Positions 29,968-39,781 of a stretch of 64,000 bases of DNA are shown here, piece by piece. The notes under the pieces are model-generated. The model did not search any database and was not told the DNA's origin. It saw only the letters and a list, made by a program, of their open reading frames with translations. The stretch is taken from NCBI RefSeq assembly GCF_006496635.1, contig NZ_CP022958.1, forward strand, positions 1 to 64,000. Direction: 5' to 3'. Position 1 is the first letter of the stretch, and each line of letters begins with the position of its first letter. Source of the DNA: Azoarcus sp. DD4. GTDB lineage: Bacteria > Pseudomonadota > Gammaproteobacteria > Burkholderiales > Rhodocyclaceae. The translations under genes were made by a program, and so were the position numbers.

Positions 29968-31830
29968 ATGAACGGAACATTCCGGAGACCCGGCCTGCGC
30001 CCGGCCGTGCTCGCGGCGGCCATCGCCGCGTGCGGCAGCGCCCACGCCGGCGACTTCAGGCTCGGCGACGAACTCACCGGCACCTGGACGCTCAACGCCA
30101 GCCTCGGCACCAACGTCCGCACCCAGGACCGCGACGCCAAACTCACCTCGTTCGGCAACGCCAACCACAACGGCGGCAAGCCCGGCACCGGCGGCGGCAG
30201 CACCGACGACGGCGATCTCAACTTCGACCGCGGCGACGTCACCTCCACCACGCTCAAGCTCGTGGGCGACGTCGAGCTGCGCTACCGCAACTACGGCGCC
30301 CTGCTGCGCGCCAAGGCCTGGCACGACTTCACGCTGGCCAACAAGAAGGTGGACCACGGCCATTTCGACAACGGCTATGTGCCCAACGAACGCCTGAACG
30401 ACGGCCACTACGACAGCGCCGCCAAGTTCACCGGCGCCGAACTGCTCGACGCCTTCGTCTTCGCCGACTGGGAGCTGGGCGGCGACAGCCGGCTCAACAT
30501 GCGGCTGGGCAACCAGGTGGTGAACTGGGGCGAGAGCATCTTCATCCAGGGCGTGAACGTGGTGAACCCGATCGACGTGCCCGCCGCGCGCCGCGCCGGC
30601 GCTCAGGTGCGCGAGATCCTGCTGCCGGTGCCGCTGCTCTACGGCAACCTCGGCCTGCCCGGCGGCGTCAGCCTGGAAGCCTTCTACCAGCTGAAGTGGA
30701 AGAAAACGGTGATCGACGGCTGCGGCACCTTCTTTTCGCCGGCCGACGTCATCAACTGCGGCGGCTCGCAGTTCGGCCCCGACGTGTTTTCCGACCGCGA
30801 GCAGTACGAGGGCGTGGCCGCGCTCGGCGGACTCAACCTGCGCTCGCTGCGGCTCAACGACGACAAGCCCTCGGACGCCGGCCAGTACGGCCTCGCGCTG
30901 CACTGGCTGGAGCCCAACAGCGAGACCGACATCGGCCTCTACTACATCAACTACCACACCCGCACGCCCTTCCTCAGCCTGTCCAGCCGGCCGTCGGAAC
31001 CCAGCTCGCTGTACGGCACGGTGGCGCCGCTGTCCTACCTGCTCGACTACTCCGCCGAGGACATCAAGACCTTCGGGCTGAGCCTGTCGAACACGCTGGG
31101 CGGGGTGTCGGTGATGGCGGAACTGTCCTACACCCGCGACCTGCCGGTGCAGATCAACGGCGGCGACCTGGTGCAGTTCGGCGTCTCCGGCGGCACCCAG
31201 GGCCCGCTGGTCGGCAAGCGCATCTACGACCCGGCCGGCGCCACCATCCGCGGCTACGACCGCATGGACAAGATCCAGCTGCAGCTCGGCGCGATCAACG
31301 TCTTCAGCCAGGTGCTCGGCGCGCAGTCGCTGCTGGCGGTGGGCGAGGTCGGCATGAGCTGGCTGCCCGACCTGCCCAACGCCAAGACCGACGTGCGCTA
31401 CGGCCGTGCCTTCACCTTCGGCACGGCCTGGCACCCGGCCTACACCAACCCGGCGCTGTCCACCCGCGCCGGCTGCAACGCCGCCAACACCGCCGGCATG
31501 GTCACCCAGGCCAACTGCGCGCAGGACGGCTTCGTCACCCCGTTCTCGTGGGGCTACCGGCTGTTCGGCGAACTGGAATACCCCAATGCCGTCGCCGGCT
31601 GGACCGCCAAGCCGCGCCTCTACTGGGCGCACGACGTCAAGGGCAACGCGGCCGATGGCGCCTTCATGGAGAGCCGCCGCACGCTCGGCACCGGCGTCGG
31701 CCTTTCGCGCCTGGTGGACGGCCAGCGCTGGACGGTGGATCTCGCCTACACCCGCTTCATCGACGCCGCGCGCTGGGACACCAACCGCGACAAGGACTTC
31801 CTCGCCGCCAGCGTCAGCGTGGCGTTCTAA
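29968..31830 (+). CDS. DUF1302 outer-membrane protein
   Basis: The 620-residue protein has a signal peptide (ending near AHAGDF), repeated alternating beta-strand patterns and an aromatic C-terminal end (SVSVAF), as expected of an outer-membrane barrel. DUF1302 proteins are found in gene sets for uptake or degradation of hydrophobic compounds such as aromatics, terpenes and sterols. AGGAGG precedes the ATG. It is followed at once by a DUF1329 gene, its usual partner. Confidence 0.88.
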   Translation: MNGTFRRPGLRPAVLAAAIAACGSAHAGDFRLGDELTGTWTLNASLGTNVRTQDRDAKLTSFGNANHNGGKPGTGGGSTDDGDLNFDRGDVTSTTLKLVGDVELRYRNYGALLRAKAWHDFTLANKKVDHGHFDNGYVPNERLNDGHYDSAAKFTGAELLDAFVFADWELGGDSRLNMRLGNQVVNWGESIFIQGVNVVNPIDVPAARRAGAQVREILLPVPLLYGNLGLPGGVSLEAFYQLKWKKTVIDGCGTFFSPADVINCGGSQFGPDVFSDREQYEGVAALGGLNLRSLRLNDDKPSDAGQYGLALHWLEPNSETDIGLYYINYHTRTPFLSLSSRPSEPSSLYGTVAPLSYLLDYSAEDIKTFGLSLSNTLGGVSVMAELSYTRDLPVQINGGDLVQFGVSGGTQGPLVGKRIYDPAGATIRGYDRMDKIQLQLGAINVFSQVLGAQSLLAVGEVGMSWLPDLPNAKTDVRYGRAFTFGTAWHPAYTNPALSTRAGCNAANTAGMVTQANCAQDGFVTPFSWGYRLFGELEYPNAVAGWTAKPRLYWAHDVKGNAADGAFMESRRTLGTGVGLSRLVDGQRWTVDLAYTRFIDAARWDTNRDKDFLAASVSVAF

Positions 31831-31841
31831 GGAGAACAGAC

Positions 31842-33197
31842 ATGACCCGACTTCACCCCGCCCTGCGCCTGGCCAGCCTGCTGCTGCCGCTCGCGGCCGG
31901 CGCCGCCCACGCGGCGATGAGCGCCGAGGAAATCGCCCGCCTCGGCAAGGACCTCACCCCGCTCGGCGCCGAACGCGCCGGCAACGCCGCCGGCACCATT
32001 CCGGCGTGGACCGGCGGCCTCACCAAGCCGCCCGCCGGCTTCGACATCGCCCAGGGCCACGCCAACCCCTATGCCGACGAAAAGCCGCTCTACACCATCA
32101 CGGCGCAGAACTGGGAGCAGCACAAGGACAAGCTCTCCGACGGCCATATCGCGATGTTGAAGCGCTACCCGGAGACCTACCGCCTCAACGTCTATCCCAC
32201 CCACCGCAGCGCCGCGCTGCCGCAGGCGGAATACGACCGCATCCGCGAACAGGCCGGCCGCATCCTGCTGACCGATTCCGGCACCGGGCTGGAAGGCTGG
32301 GAGCGCAGCGCCACGCCCTTCCCCATCCCCAAGAACGGGCTGGAGGCGATCTGGAACCACCAGGTGCGCTCGCGCGCCGGCGGCATCGAGCGCCGCCACC
32401 TCATCGGCGCGGTCAATCCCAACGGCAGCTTCAACGCCTACGGCGTGGATGAGAGCTGGATCTTCGCGCAGAACATGGACCGCCAGGAGGACAACCGCTT
32501 CTGGTACTTCATGGCGCGCATGTACTCCCCGGCCGACGTCACCGGCGAGGTGGTGATGGTGCACGAGCCGCTCGACTTCGCCCGCGACGGCCGCCTCGCC
32601 TGGGTGTACAACGCCGGCCTGCGCCGGGTGCGGCGCGCGCCGCAGATCATCTACGACTCGCCGGGCAGCTTCTCCGAAGGCACCCGCACCGAGGACGACT
32701 ACGACATGTTCAACGGCCCCACCGACCGCTACGACTGGAAGCTGGTGGGCAAGCGCGAAATGCTGATCCCCTACAACAGCTACGCCATCCACTCGAAAAA
32801 GCTCAAGGCCAAGGACGTGGTCAAGCCCCACCACCTCGACCCGGCGCTGACCCGCTACGAGCTGCACCGGGTGTGGGTGGTGGAAGCCACGCTGAAGGAC
32901 GGCGCGCGCCACATCTACGGCAAACGGGTGTTCTACCTCGACGAGGACAGCTGGACCATCGCCGTCAAGGAACAGTACGACGGCCGCGGCCAGCTCTGGC
33001 GCGTGGGCGAGGCGCAGCTGATGCAGTACTACGACCTGCCGCTGCCCTACTACGCCTTCGAGAACATGTACGACCTGCAGGACGGCCGCTACTACGTCGC
33101 CGGCCTCAGCAACGAGGAAGGGCCGTGGCGCTTCGGCGCCAAGGCGCGGCGCGCGGATTTCGACCCCGACGCCCTGCGCCGCAGCGGCACCAAGTAA
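31842..33197 (+). CDS. DUF1329 lipid-binding-like protein
   Basis: This 451-residue exported protein has a signal peptide ending near AHAA and the DUF1329 pattern (AERAGNAAGTIPAWTGG, then LPYYAFENMYD near the end). The fold is thought to resemble LolA/LolB-type lipid carriers, so a periplasmic shuttle role is plausible. Its ribosome site AAGGAG overlaps the stop of the DUF1302 gene, so the two are tightly linked. Partner identity is clear; the cargo is unknown. Confidence 0.88.
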   Translation: MTRLHPALRLASLLLPLAAGAAHAAMSAEEIARLGKDLTPLGAERAGNAAGTIPAWTGGLTKPPAGFDIAQGHANPYADEKPLYTITAQNWEQHKDKLSDGHIAMLKRYPETYRLNVYPTHRSAALPQAEYDRIREQAGRILLTDSGTGLEGWERSATPFPIPKNGLEAIWNHQVRSRAGGIERRHLIGAVNPNGSFNAYGVDESWIFAQNMDRQEDNRFWYFMARMYSPADVTGEVVMVHEPLDFARDGRLAWVYNAGLRRVRRAPQIIYDSPGSFSEGTRTEDDYDMFNGPTDRYDWKLVGKREMLIPYNSYAIHSKKLKAKDVVKPHHLDPALTRYELHRVWVVEATLKDGARHIYGKRVFYLDEDSWTIAVKEQYDGRGQLWRVGEAQLMQYYDLPLPYYAFENMYDLQDGRYYVAGLSNEEGPWRFGAKARRADFDPDALRRSGTK

Positions 33198-33268
33198 GCA
33201 GCGGCCACGACCGCGCACAGCGGGCGGCGCCGGATCACACCGCCGCCGCCCCGCCCACAGGGACACCC

Positions 33269-34432
33269 ATGATGACACGCCTTCCCCTCGCCACGCTGGC
33301 CGCGGCGGCGGCGGTGCTGGTCGCCGCCGCCGCCGGTGCCGGCCTCGCGCCGCGGCCCGCCGCCGCGCCGCCCATCGACCTGCTCGAAACCGCCGCGCCG
33401 CAAAGCCCGCGCGCCGCCGGCCAATTGATGAACAGCCTGGTCACCGCCGGGGACCGCCTGGTCGCGGCCGGTGCGCGCGGCACCATCGTCTATTCCGACG
33501 ACGGCGGCCGCAGCTGGACCCAGGCCGCGGTGCCGGTAGCGGTGATGCTCACCGCGCTGCACTTCCCCACCCCGCAGCTCGGCTGGGCGGTGGGCCACGA
33601 CGGCGTGATCCTGCACAGCCGCGACGGCGGCGCCAGCTGGGCCCGCCAGTTCGACGGCAACCAGGCCAACGCGCAGATGCTGGCGTGGGCGCAGAAGCGG
33701 GTGGAAGCCGCGCGCGCCGCGCTGGAGGCCGCACCCGCGCCACAACGCGAAGCCGCCGAAGATGCGCTCGCCGCCGCCGAAGACGGCCTAGCCGGCATCG
33801 AGCAGACCGCCGGCTTCGGCCCCTCGCGCCCCTTCATGAGCGTGTGGTTCCGCGACGCGCGCGAAGGCTACGCCGTGGGCGCCTTCGGCATGGCCTTCGC
33901 CACCACCGACGGCGGCGCGCACTGGGCCTTGTTCGCCGACCGCCTGCCCAACCCGGAAGACCTGCACCTCTACGCCGTCGCCTCACCCGCGCCCAAGGTG
34001 CTGCTGATCGCCGGCGAACGCGGCCTGGTGCTGCGCTCGACGGATGCCGGCGGGCACTGGCAGGCCCAGGCGGATCTCGCCGACGGCGGGCTCTACGGCC
34101 TCGTCACCCTGCCCGACGCCAGCGCCACGCTGGCCTACGGCTTCGACGGCGCGGTGCTGCGCAGCACCGACCTCGGCGCCAGCTGGCAGGCGCTGGACAG
34201 CGGCACCCGCAGCGCGCTCTACGGCGCCGCGCTGGCCGGCAGCGAACTGCAACTGGTCGGCAACAACGGCGCCCGCCTGCGCCTGGCCGGCGAGCGCTTC
34301 GAGACCCTGCCCGCCGGCGACGGCCGCCCGCTCACCGCCGCGGCGCGCGGCAAGGACGGCTGGGTGCTGGCCGGCTGGGGCGGCCTCGCCCGGGCCGAAG
34401 CCGCCAACCCCGGAGATGGCCGCCATGAGTGA
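33269..34432 (+). CDS. YCF48-like beta-propeller protein
   Basis: The 387-residue protein has an N-terminal hydrophobic signal and five Asp-box repeats of the S/T-x-D-x-G-x-x-W kind (YSDDGGRSW, HSRDGGASW, TTDGGAHW, RSTDAGGHW, RSTDLGASW), which form the propeller of the YCF48/Hcf136 family. A charged helical insert (about 130-180) splits the propeller. In photosystem biology YCF48 is an assembly factor, but here it sits in a DUF1302-DUF1329-RND operon, where such proteins are a recurrent partner of unknown role. It overlaps the RND gene by 8 nt. Confidence 0.85.
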   Translation: MMTRLPLATLAAAAAVLVAAAAGAGLAPRPAAAPPIDLLETAAPQSPRAAGQLMNSLVTAGDRLVAAGARGTIVYSDDGGRSWTQAAVPVAVMLTALHFPTPQLGWAVGHDGVILHSRDGGASWARQFDGNQANAQMLAWAQKRVEAARAALEAAPAPQREAAEDALAAAEDGLAGIEQTAGFGPSRPFMSVWFRDAREGYAVGAFGMAFATTDGGAHWALFADRLPNPEDLHLYAVASPAPKVLLIAGERGLVLRSTDAGGHWQAQADLADGGLYGLVTLPDASATLAYGFDGAVLRSTDLGASWQALDSGTRSALYGAALAGSELQLVGNNGARLRLAGERFETLPAGDGRPLTAAARGKDGWVLAGWGGLARAEAANPGDGRHE

Positions 34433-36851
34433 AGCCACCGTCACCGCTACCCGCGCCCCGCACGGTGGCCTGCTCAAACGCCTCGAACGCCGGCTGGAAG
34501 GCGCGCTGTTCCGCCACCGCACCGCCACCGTCGCCCTCTTCGCACTGCTCACCGTCTGGCTCGGCTGGGTGGCGCTCGGCCTGCGGCCGGACGCCAGCTT
34601 CGAGAAGATGATCCCCACCCACCACCCGGCCATCGCCAACTACCTCGCCCACGAGGACAACCTGCGCGGCCTCTCCAACGTGGTGCGGGTGGTGGTCGAG
34701 AACCGCAAGGGCGACATCTTCGACCCCGAATTCCAGGCGGTGCTGCGCAAGGTCAACGACGAGGTGTTCTACATCCCCGGCGTGGATCGCGCCGGCATGC
34801 GCTCGCTATGGACGCCCAACGTGATGTGGGGCGAAGTCACCGCCGAAGGCTTCGAGGCCGGCCCGGTCATCCCCGACGGCTACGACGGCTCGGCGCGCGC
34901 CATCGAACAGCTGCGCGCCAACGTCTTCCGCTCCGGCGAGGTCGGCACCCTGGTCGCCAACGACCTGCGTTCGGCGCTGGTGCTGGTGCCGCTGATGGAG
35001 CGCAATCCGGAAACCGGCGAACGCCTGGACTACGGCCGTTTCGCCACCGATCTGGAAGAACGCATCCGCGCCCGCTACGAGAACGACGCAGTGGGCATCC
35101 GCATCGTCGGCTTCGCCAAGGTCATCGGCGAACTGATAGCCGGCGCGGTGCCCATCCTCGGCTACTTCCTGCTCACGCTGGTGCTCACCGCCGCACTGCT
35201 GTTCTGGTATTCGCGCTGCCTGCGCAGCACCCTCACCACGCTGGTGTGCTGCCTGATCGCGGTGGTGTGGCAGCTCGGCATCGTGCGGCTGCTCGGCTAC
35301 GGGCTGGACCCGTACTCCATCCTGGTGCCCTTCCTCACCTTCGCCATCGGCATCAGCCACGCGGTGCAGAACATCAACGCCACCGCCAACGCCGCGCTTG
35401 ACGGCGCCGACAAGGTGGAAGCCGCCAAGCGTTCCTTCCGCAGCCTTTTCGTCGCCGGCACGGTGGCGCTGCTGTGCGACGCGGTCGGCTTCGCCACCCT
35501 GCTCATCATCCGCATCGGCGTCATCCAGGAACTGGCCATCTCGGCCAGCATCGGCGTGGCGGTCATCATCTTCAGCAAGATGTTCCTGCTGCCGGTGCTG
35601 ATGTCGTGGACCGGCGTGTCACCCGCCGCGGTCGCCCACGCCCGCCGCCGCCGCGATCACCTGCCCTGGCTGTGGCAGCAGGTGGCGCGCTGCGCCCAGC
35701 CGCGCCCGGCGGTGGTGGTGACGCTGGCCGGCGCGGCGCTGCTGGCGCTCGGCTACTGGGGCGCGCGCGACCTTCAGATCGGCGACCTCGACCCCGGCGC
35801 GCCCGAATTGCGCACCGACTCGCGCTACAACCGCGACGCCGCCTTCCTGGTGGAGCACTACGCCACCAGCACCGACGTGTTCGTCATCATGGCCGAAACC
35901 CCGCCGCAGGGCTGCCGCGACTACCAGGTGCTGGCCGGCATGGACCTGCTCGCCGCCGAACTGGAGCGCGTGCCCGGCGTGCAGCGCACGGTGTCGATGT
36001 CCGACTTCGCCTACCGCGTGCTCGCCGGCAACAACGAGGGCAACCCCAAGTGGTACGCCATCAGCCGCAACAAGTACGCGCTCGGCGGCGCCTTCCAGAA
36101 GACGCCCAAGGAATACATCGGCAACGGCTGCGCGATGACGCCCTTCGTGGTGTACCTGAACGACCACAAGGCCGCCACGCTGTCGGCGGTGATGGCCACC
36201 GTGCGCGCCTTCGCCGCCCGCCACGACTCCGACAAGGTGCGCTTCACCCTGGTCGGCGGCAACGCCGGCATCGAGGCCGCCACCAACGAGGTCATCCGCG
36301 ACGCCGAGCGCACCATGCTGATGCTGGTCTATGCCATCGTCGCGCTGCTGCTGCTGATCGAATTCCGCTCGCTGCGCGTGACGGTCTGCATCGTGGTGCC
36401 GCTCTACATCACCTCGGTGCTGTGCGAGGCGATCATGGCGTGGATGGGTCTGGGGGTGAAGGTGGCCACCCTGCCTGTGATCGCGCTCGGCGTCGGCATC
36501 GGCGTGGACTACGGCATCTACATCTACAACCGCCTGCAGTCCTGCCTCGACCGCGGCCTGCCGCTGGCCGAAGCCTATTTGCTCACCGTCTCCACCACCG
36601 GCCGCGCCGTCGCCTTCACCGGCCTCACCCTCGCGGTGGGCGTGCTCACCTGGATCGGCTCGGACATCAAGTTCCAGGCCGACATGGGCCTGCTGCTCAC
36701 CTTCATGTTCCTGTGGAACATGGTCGGCGCACTGGTCCTGCTGCCCGCGCTCGCCCGCCTGCTGCTGCCCGCCGCCGGGCCGGCAGCGGCAACCGCTACC
36801 CCCCGACACCCCGAACCCCATCTTCGCCTTGCCGACGCGCAAAGGAGCTGA
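34425..36851 (+). CDS. RND (MMPL-type) transporter
   Basis: This 808-residue inner-membrane transporter has the two-fold RND layout: one helix near 35-55, a large periplasmic loop, five helices, then the same pattern repeated. It ends with motifs such as GVGIGVDYGIYIYNRLQ. The family exports or moves hydrophobic molecules using proton flow. ATG at 34425 has GGAG 9 nt upstream and is preferred to 34416. With the outer-membrane DUF1302 and the DUF1329 protein it would form a transport chain for a hydrophobic substrate. The cargo and direction of transport are unknown. Confidence 0.9.
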   Translation: MSEATVTATRAPHGGLLKRLERRLEGALFRHRTATVALFALLTVWLGWVALGLRPDASFEKMIPTHHPAIANYLAHEDNLRGLSNVVRVVVENRKGDIFDPEFQAVLRKVNDEVFYIPGVDRAGMRSLWTPNVMWGEVTAEGFEAGPVIPDGYDGSARAIEQLRANVFRSGEVGTLVANDLRSALVLVPLMERNPETGERLDYGRFATDLEERIRARYENDAVGIRIVGFAKVIGELIAGAVPILGYFLLTLVLTAALLFWYSRCLRSTLTTLVCCLIAVVWQLGIVRLLGYGLDPYSILVPFLTFAIGISHAVQNINATANAALDGADKVEAAKRSFRSLFVAGTVALLCDAVGFATLLIIRIGVIQELAISASIGVAVIIFSKMFLLPVLMSWTGVSPAAVAHARRRRDHLPWLWQQVARCAQPRPAVVVTLAGAALLALGYWGARDLQIGDLDPGAPELRTDSRYNRDAAFLVEHYATSTDVFVIMAETPPQGCRDYQVLAGMDLLAAELERVPGVQRTVSMSDFAYRVLAGNNEGNPKWYAISRNKYALGGAFQKTPKEYIGNGCAMTPFVVYLNDHKAATLSAVMATVRAFAARHDSDKVRFTLVGGNAGIEAATNEVIRDAERTMLMLVYAIVALLLLIEFRSLRVTVCIVVPLYITSVLCEAIMAWMGLGVKVATLPVIALGVGIGVDYGIYIYNRLQSCLDRGLPLAEAYLLTVSTTGRAVAFTGLTLAVGVLTWIGSDIKFQADMGLLLTFMFLWNMVGALVLLPALARLLLPAAGPAAATATPRHPEPHLRLADAQRS

Positions 36852-36856
36852 ACACC

Positions 36857-37666
36857 ATGACCAACACGATCGAAACCCGTCTGATGGACCTCACCGGCCG
36901 CGTCGCCTTCGTCACCGGCGGCGCCTCCGGCATCGGCCGCGCCACCGCCCACGCGCTCGCCGCGCAAGGCGCCCGCGTCATCGTCGCCGACATCAACGAA
37001 ACCGGCGGCTGGGAAACCGCCGACGCCATCGGCGGCGCCGCCGGCTTCGTACACCTGGACGTCACCGAAGAAACCGCCTGGTGCCGCGCGCTCGACTACG
37101 TCATCTCCACCGAAGGCCGCCTCGACATCCTCGCCAACGTCGCCGGCATCGGCCTCGGCGGCGACTTCGAGGACCTGGCGCTGGCCGACTGGAACCGCCT
37201 CATGGCGGTCAACGCCACCGGCCCCTTCCTCGGCTGCAAGCACGCCATCCGCGCCATGGCCGGCAGCGGCCGCCCCGGCGCCATCATCAACGTCGGCTCC
37301 ATCGCCGCCACCCACGCCGCGCCGGATCTGGCCGGCTACTGCGCCAGCAAGGGCGCGCTGCGCATGCTCAGCAAATCGGTAGCGCTGTACTGCGCCCACA
37401 AGTGCTACCCGATCCGCTGCAACGCGGTGCATCCGACCTACGTGGATAGCGAAATGCTGGACCCGATCGCCGCGCTGTATGGCAGCCGGGAAGCGATGGT
37501 GCAGGCGATGGCGCGGCTGGTGCCGGTGGGGCGGCTGGCGAAGCCGGCGGATGTCGCGGCGGCGGTGGTGTATCTGGCGTCGGACGCGGCGGGGATGGTG
37601 ACCGGGACGGAACTGTTCGTGGATGGCGGACAGACGGCGGGGATTGCGCCGTCGCATTTCGGGTAA
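36857..37666 (+). CDS. Short-chain dehydrogenase/reductase
   Basis: The 269-residue protein is a classical SDR: the NAD(P) motif TGGASGIG (20-27), NVAG (94-97) and the catalytic Ser148, Tyr161 and Lys165 (YCASK). It starts 5 bp after the RND gene with AAAGGAG upstream, so it belongs to the DUF1302 operon. Asp in the VADINE loop after the second strand favours NAD over NADP. It probably oxidises an alcohol or reduces a ketone of the compound handled by this operon. Confidence 0.93.
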   Translation: MTNTIETRLMDLTGRVAFVTGGASGIGRATAHALAAQGARVIVADINETGGWETADAIGGAAGFVHLDVTEETAWCRALDYVISTEGRLDILANVAGIGLGGDFEDLALADWNRLMAVNATGPFLGCKHAIRAMAGSGRPGAIINVGSIAATHAAPDLAGYCASKGALRMLSKSVALYCAHKCYPIRCNAVHPTYVDSEMLDPIAALYGSREAMVQAMARLVPVGRLAKPADVAAAVVYLASDAAGMVTGTELFVDGGQTAGIAPSHFG

Positions 37667-37903
37667 GGGGGACCTGAAATGCCCCGTGCAGCGTCTCGTG
37701 GGTGAGGCCACGGTTGCCGAGAAGGTGGATCAGCGTCGTTAAGACGCGGCGCAAGGAGTCCGCCTGTCGGCGCCTTTGACACCTGGCCTGGAGGAAGCGT
37801 CGACTCGCGCCACGATAACGCAGCAAATCAAATGCATGTCGAATATGGAATTGGACTTGCTTCACCCATCAACGTATGCCAATTACGTTGTGGAGAATGA
37901 CAG

Positions 37904-38584
37904 ATGACGACAGGCGGAGTTATCTCGAAGATGCGCATCGCAATACGGGTCGTGCTGGCGGGTCTCTTGCTGCTTTCGGCCGCGTTCCTCAATCCGGCCA
38001 GCGCCATGACGCTGCAGATCGATCCGGCACAAAGCCAGGTTCACTACAGCGCGAAACTTTCCATTTGTTTCCCCGACGCGTCTGGCGAGATCGTATGCCC
38101 ACCGCCGGCGAACGAAATCTACGGGATCAGCGGCCAGATTGAACTTGAGGTGATCCCGCAGTTCCTGAATCCCGGTGATGTCGATCCATATCGCTACTTG
38201 CTGGGTCTCACGCCTGTCGGTATCGCGTCGGACGCATTTGCGAGTGGGCTGCAACTCAGCACGGTGCTGGGGTTGCTGAACGATGACGACACCTTCGCTA
38301 CCTTGGGAGACATAAGCTGCCCCGTGCCTCCCGGCGCCATCGGCGGCTGCGTCATATTGGCGACCGGCGAGAAAATCGGAGCAAGCGGAATCTGGGACGG
38401 GCAGAGGCTGAGATGGAACGGATACCAGACATCCTTCTCCGCCGATTACGAGTACACGATCACCGCCGTCCTCACCTCGGTGCCAGAACCTGGCACCTTG
38501 CTGCTGACGCTGACGGCACTGATTGGATTGCTCAGTCGCAGGAGGCTGCAGCCTGGCCGCCATGTCCAGTTCGAATCCTGCTAG
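37904..38584 (+). CDS. PEP-CTERM sorted exported protein
   Basis: The 226-residue protein has an N-terminal signal (RVVLAGLLLLSAAFLNPASA) and a C-terminal sorting signal, VPEPGTLLLTLTALIG followed by LLSRRR, which is the PEP-CTERM signal cut by exosortase. The body is not recognised and has four cysteines in two spaced pairs. Base composition is lower in GC than the neighbours. GGAG precedes the ATG at 37904. No exosortase gene is in the window, so it must be elsewhere. The 237 bp upstream hold nothing recognisable. Confidence 0.85.
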   Translation: MTTGGVISKMRIAIRVVLAGLLLLSAAFLNPASAMTLQIDPAQSQVHYSAKLSICFPDASGEIVCPPPANEIYGISGQIELEVIPQFLNPGDVDPYRYLLGLTPVGIASDAFASGLQLSTVLGLLNDDDTFATLGDISCPVPPGAIGGCVILATGEKIGASGIWDGQRLRWNGYQTSFSADYEYTITAVLTSVPEPGTLLLTLTALIGLLSRRRLQPGRHVQFESC

Positions 38585-38681
38585 ATCACCTGGAAGCAGC
38601 GGGACAGGGTGTTCGCTTATGACGCTTTCCTCGGCATCCTTGATGAAGGCAGCGACGTTCTGCCGACAGCGCGCTAAGCCC

Positions 38682-39593
38682 TCACCCCCGATACCCCTTC
38701 GGACTCACCCCCGTCATCCGCCTGAACGTCGCCGAAAAGTGGCTCAGGTTCTTGAAGCCGCAGCGCCGCGCGATCTCCGCCACCGGCAGGTTCTGGTCCT
38801 CCCTTAGCAGCATCCGCGCCCGCTCCAGCCGCTGCGACAGCACGTAGTGGTAGGGCGTCTGGCCGACGGTGTCGCGGAAGGCGCGCAGGAAGTGGTCCTT
38901 GGAGATGCAGGCGAGGTCGGCCAGGTCCTGCAGGCAGATGTCTTCGTGCAGGCGTTCGTGGATCAGCGCGGTGATCTTCTTCAGCACGCTCTGGCGCAGC
39001 TGGCTGCCGCTGCCGCCGCGTACCAGCGCGCGTTCGGTGTCGGGGCGGCGTTCCCTGGCGTAGCGGGTGACGAGGTGGCGCACCAGCAGGCTCTGGATCT
39101 GGTCGAGCACCAGGGTTTCCAGCCGGGTGCCGGCGCCGGCGGAGGGCGGCGCCTCGCTGGCCAGCATGCGGAAGAAGCCGTCCAGCCAGGTGTCGTTCAC
39201 CGCGAAGAAGTCGTCGATTTCCGGACAGGCGTCGCGCTCCAGCGTGTCGCGGGCGAAAGCGTCCATGACGTCCTGCGACAGGTAGAGGTGGATGACCTGG
39301 GTGTTGCCGCCCAGCCGCCAGTCGGATTCCGAATCGCGCGGCATGAAGGTGACCGAGCCGACGCGCGAGCGGAAGCCGGTGACCACGCCCTGCTGCAGGC
39401 GTTCGACGTCGGTGTTGCCCGACAGGTGATAGACCAGCACATGCTCGGCGTTGCGGCGCAGCTGGGATTCGCCGGCGGGGTGGTTCCAGCGCGCACCGAA
39501 GATGTCGCCGTTGTGGCCTTCCATCACGTAATCCGGCGCAGAGGCGGTGGCGCGCGCGATGAGCTGCGGGGTCGATGAGAAAACTCCCGTCAT
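38682..39593 (-). CDS. AraC-family regulator
   Basis: The 303-residue protein has an N-terminal ligand-binding-like domain and a C-terminal AraC DNA-binding domain with two helix-turn-helix motifs (about 205-300; DICLQDLADLACISKDHFLR and the final LSHFSATFRRMTGVSPKGYR). GGAGGAG lies before the ATG. It is divergent from an SDR gene at 39782 and is likely its regulator. It may also control the nearby cupin and DUF1302 genes; that link is an inference. Confidence 0.9.
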   Translation of the reverse strand: MTGVFSSTPQLIARATASAPDYVMEGHNGDIFGARWNHPAGESQLRRNAEHVLVYHLSGNTDVERLQQGVVTGFRSRVGSVTFMPRDSESDWRLGGNTQVIHLYLSQDVMDAFARDTLERDACPEIDDFFAVNDTWLDGFFRMLASEAPPSAGAGTRLETLVLDQIQSLLVRHLVTRYARERRPDTERALVRGGSGSQLRQSVLKKITALIHERLHEDICLQDLADLACISKDHFLRAFRDTVGQTPYHYVLSQRLERARMLLREDQNLPVAEIARRCGFKNLSHFSATFRRMTGVSPKGYRG

Positions 39594-39781
39594 TGTCTCC
39601 TCCGTATGGGTAGCGCTTTTGTTATGCAAGCCATTGTAGGCGCGCCGTTTTCCAATTACAGCGGGGGACTTTGCAGATATCGCTAAAGTTATCCGCCGCC
39701 GCCGCCCGCGCCGCGCCGCCCGGCTACAGTGCGCAACACCACAAGGCCCCGCGACGGGCCGCACAAGGACAGGAGACACAG

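Noticed and set aside
28657..31632. A 992-codon minus-strand frame reaching through the DUF1302 gene into the cupin gene
   Set aside because: Only its last 162 codons are real (the cupin starting at 29142 with a good ribosome site). The rest is antisense to DUF1302 and the second cupin.
37368..37865. Minus-strand frame between the SDR and the PEP-CTERM gene
   Set aside because: Its C-terminal half is antisense to the SDR and the N-terminal half has no recognised family. A decayed mobile gene was considered, but there is no terminal repeat.
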